Source of the DNA: Gammaproteobacteria bacterium
GTDB lineage: Bacteria; Pseudomonadota; Gammaproteobacteria; Steroidobacterales; Steroidobacteraceae
DNA length: 36,125 nucleotides
Direction of reading: 5' to 3'
Assembly (NCBI GenBank): GCA_029865465.1
Contig: JAOUGW010000006.1
Span: 1-36,125, forward strand
The position numbers were made by a program, and so were the translations under genes. Shown piece after piece: positions 35,233-36,125 of this stretch (within the stretch, counting starts at the first letter, position 1; every line of letters starts with the position of its first letter). Under the pieces are notes generated by a model. The model was not told where the DNA came from. It worked only from the letters and a program-made list of their open reading frames with translations, and ran no database searches.

Positions 35233-36125
35233 TCAGAGGCCGTACGCGATGCGCAGCAGCCTGAGCGGATGCGTCGGCGGTTTCGGATCGGCGCCGAGCC
35301 CGGATTCAATCTGGTGCCCGGCCATCGGGCAGTCGCTCGCGTAATAGTCAGGCGCGGCGTTCTTGACCTTGCTGAAAACCGGCTTGCCGATCCTCATCGA
35401 GGTCTCGCGGTATTCCTTCTTCACGCCGTAGGTGCCGTTGTGACCCGAGCAGCGTTCGATCGGCTCGATCTCGGTACCGGGAATCAACTGCAGCACGTCA
35501 CGCGTCTTGAGCCCGAGGTTCTGCACGCGCAGGTGACACGGCACGTGGTAGCTGACCCTGCCCAGCGGTCTTGCGAAATCCGTGCGCAGGAGCCCTGCCT
35601 TGTGGCGCAGCGCGAGGTATTCGAACGGATCGAACATCGCGGCCCGCACCTGCTGCACCTGCTCGTCCTCGGGGAACAGCAGCGGCAGTTCCTGCTTGAA
35701 CATCAAGGCGCACGACGGGACCGGCGCGACCAGGTCGTAGCCCTGCTCCACCATCGCAGCCAGCGCCGGGACATTCACTTCCTTGGCACGCTGGATCGAC
35801 TCGAGGTCGCCGAGTTCGAGCTTCGGCATGCCGCAGCACTTCTCCTGCGGCACGACGGTGACCGGGATGCCGTTGTGGCGGAACACCCTGGCGAGATCGT
35901 CATCGATGTCCGGTTCGTTGCGGTTGCAGTAGCACGTCGCGAACAGCGCGACCTTGCCCCGCGTTTCCGTCGTGGACTTGACCACGATCGTGTCTGGCCT
36001 GTGTCCCCGCGCGACGCGCGTGCGGCCTGACGTGCTGTGGTAATCAGGAATCGGCGCTTCGGGGTGCACGCCGAGCGTCTTGTCGAGCAGGCGGCGGCCG
36101 AACGCCGTGCCATTCACCTTGTTGA
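35233..36125 (-). CDS. CCG-domain (heterodisulfide reductase B/GlpC-like) Fe-S protein, 5' end missing
   Basis: The frame runs to the window edge, so the N-terminus, likely holding a 4Fe-4S ferredoxin domain in the full-length family, is absent. About 297 codons remain. Two Cys-rich CCG repeats are visible: ATCYCNRNEPD ... VPQEKCCGMPKLELGD, and VSYHVPCHLRVQNLG ... IERCSGHNGTYGVK, with SDCPMAGHQIESG at the end. In the second repeat the CCG reads CSG. Such domains bind iron-sulfur clusters in GlpC, LutA and HdrB electron-transfer proteins. The partner DUF3501 gene follows on the same strand. Confidence 0.88.
   Translation of the reverse strand, partial: NKVNGTAFGRRLLDKTLGVHPEAPIPDYHSTSGRTRVARGHRPDTIVVKSTTETRGKVALFATCYCNRNEPDIDDDLARVFRHNGIPVTVVPQEKCCGMPKLELGDLESIQRAKEVNVPALAAMVEQGYDLVAPVPSCALMFKQELPLLFPEDEQVQQVRAAMFDPFEYLALRHKAGLLRTDFARPLGRVSYHVPCHLRVQNLGLKTRDVLQLIPGTEIEPIERCSGHNGTYGVKKEYRETSMRIGKPVFSKVKNAAPDYYASDCPMAGHQIESGLGADPKPPTHPLRLLRIAYGL

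Overview
The window is a GC-rich bacterial chromosome segment made almost wholly of conserved housekeeping genes. The gene content and order point to a gammaproteobacterium. Evidence includes EpmA with an EF-P carrying Lys34, MiaE, LpxH, FimV, a FimX-like protein, and two gene orders I recall from Pseudomonas and Xanthomonas: lpxH-ppi-aaRS-cysS-folD-tRNAs, and aroC-fimV-truA-accD-folC-SPOR-cvpA-purF. I would guess a relative of the Xanthomonadales/Nevskiales/Steroidobacter area, but the sequence does not fix the family.

Layout. 1-1104: 3' part of an MFS transporter. 1133-1642: four-tRNA operon (Pro-Arg-His-Lys, minus strand) with a good sigma70 promoter. 1752-8028: a small heat-shock protein, folD, cysS, a GluRS, a periplasmic cyclophilin and lpxH. 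8146-11256 (minus): glycerate 2-kinase, a receiver-like/Ser-Thr kinase fusion and a MiaE-type tRNA hydroxylase, tightly packed. 11314-17023 (minus): truA, accD, folC, a SPOR protein, cvpA, purF. 17035-21925 (minus): prmB, aroC, fimV. 21958-25006 (plus): Sco1-like copper chaperone, psd and epmA in overlapping frames, then free-methionine-R-sulfoxide reductase. 25007-26271: an AT-richer accessory patch with one unrecognised secreted protein. 26272-30033: efp, a FimX-like protein and a TauE/SafE permease. 30067-34265 (minus): parE-parC (topoisomerase IV). 34591-36125 (minus): DUF3501 protein and a CCG-domain Fe-S protein that runs off the window.

How the genes connect. CysS, GltX, FolD, MiaE, EpmA/EF-P, PrmB and TruA all serve translation or its modification. 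PurF, FolD and FolC link purine and one-carbon metabolism. AccD, Psd and LpxH make envelope lipids. FimV and the FimX-like protein suggest type IV pili. The window holds no complete transposon, phage or CRISPR array.

The most unusual signal lies between genes. Three loci (3414-3548, 25029-25158, 34385-34516) carry the same two-hairpin element of about 130-135 nt: a 45-46 nt hairpin, a 7-9 nt spacer, then a long hairpin of 76-80 nt with a near-invariant 12-nt loop (TGTCTGCCTTTC). Hairpin ends, loop and spacing are constant. Much of the stem sequence differs between loci, yet it stays almost perfectly self-complementary within each. All three copies follow a gene's stop codon in the same relative orientation. 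A second intergenic family is a set of 7-bp tandem repeats at three places, one pair of which covers the stop codons of two convergent genes. An 18-bp REP-like palindrome sits just before the cysS start.
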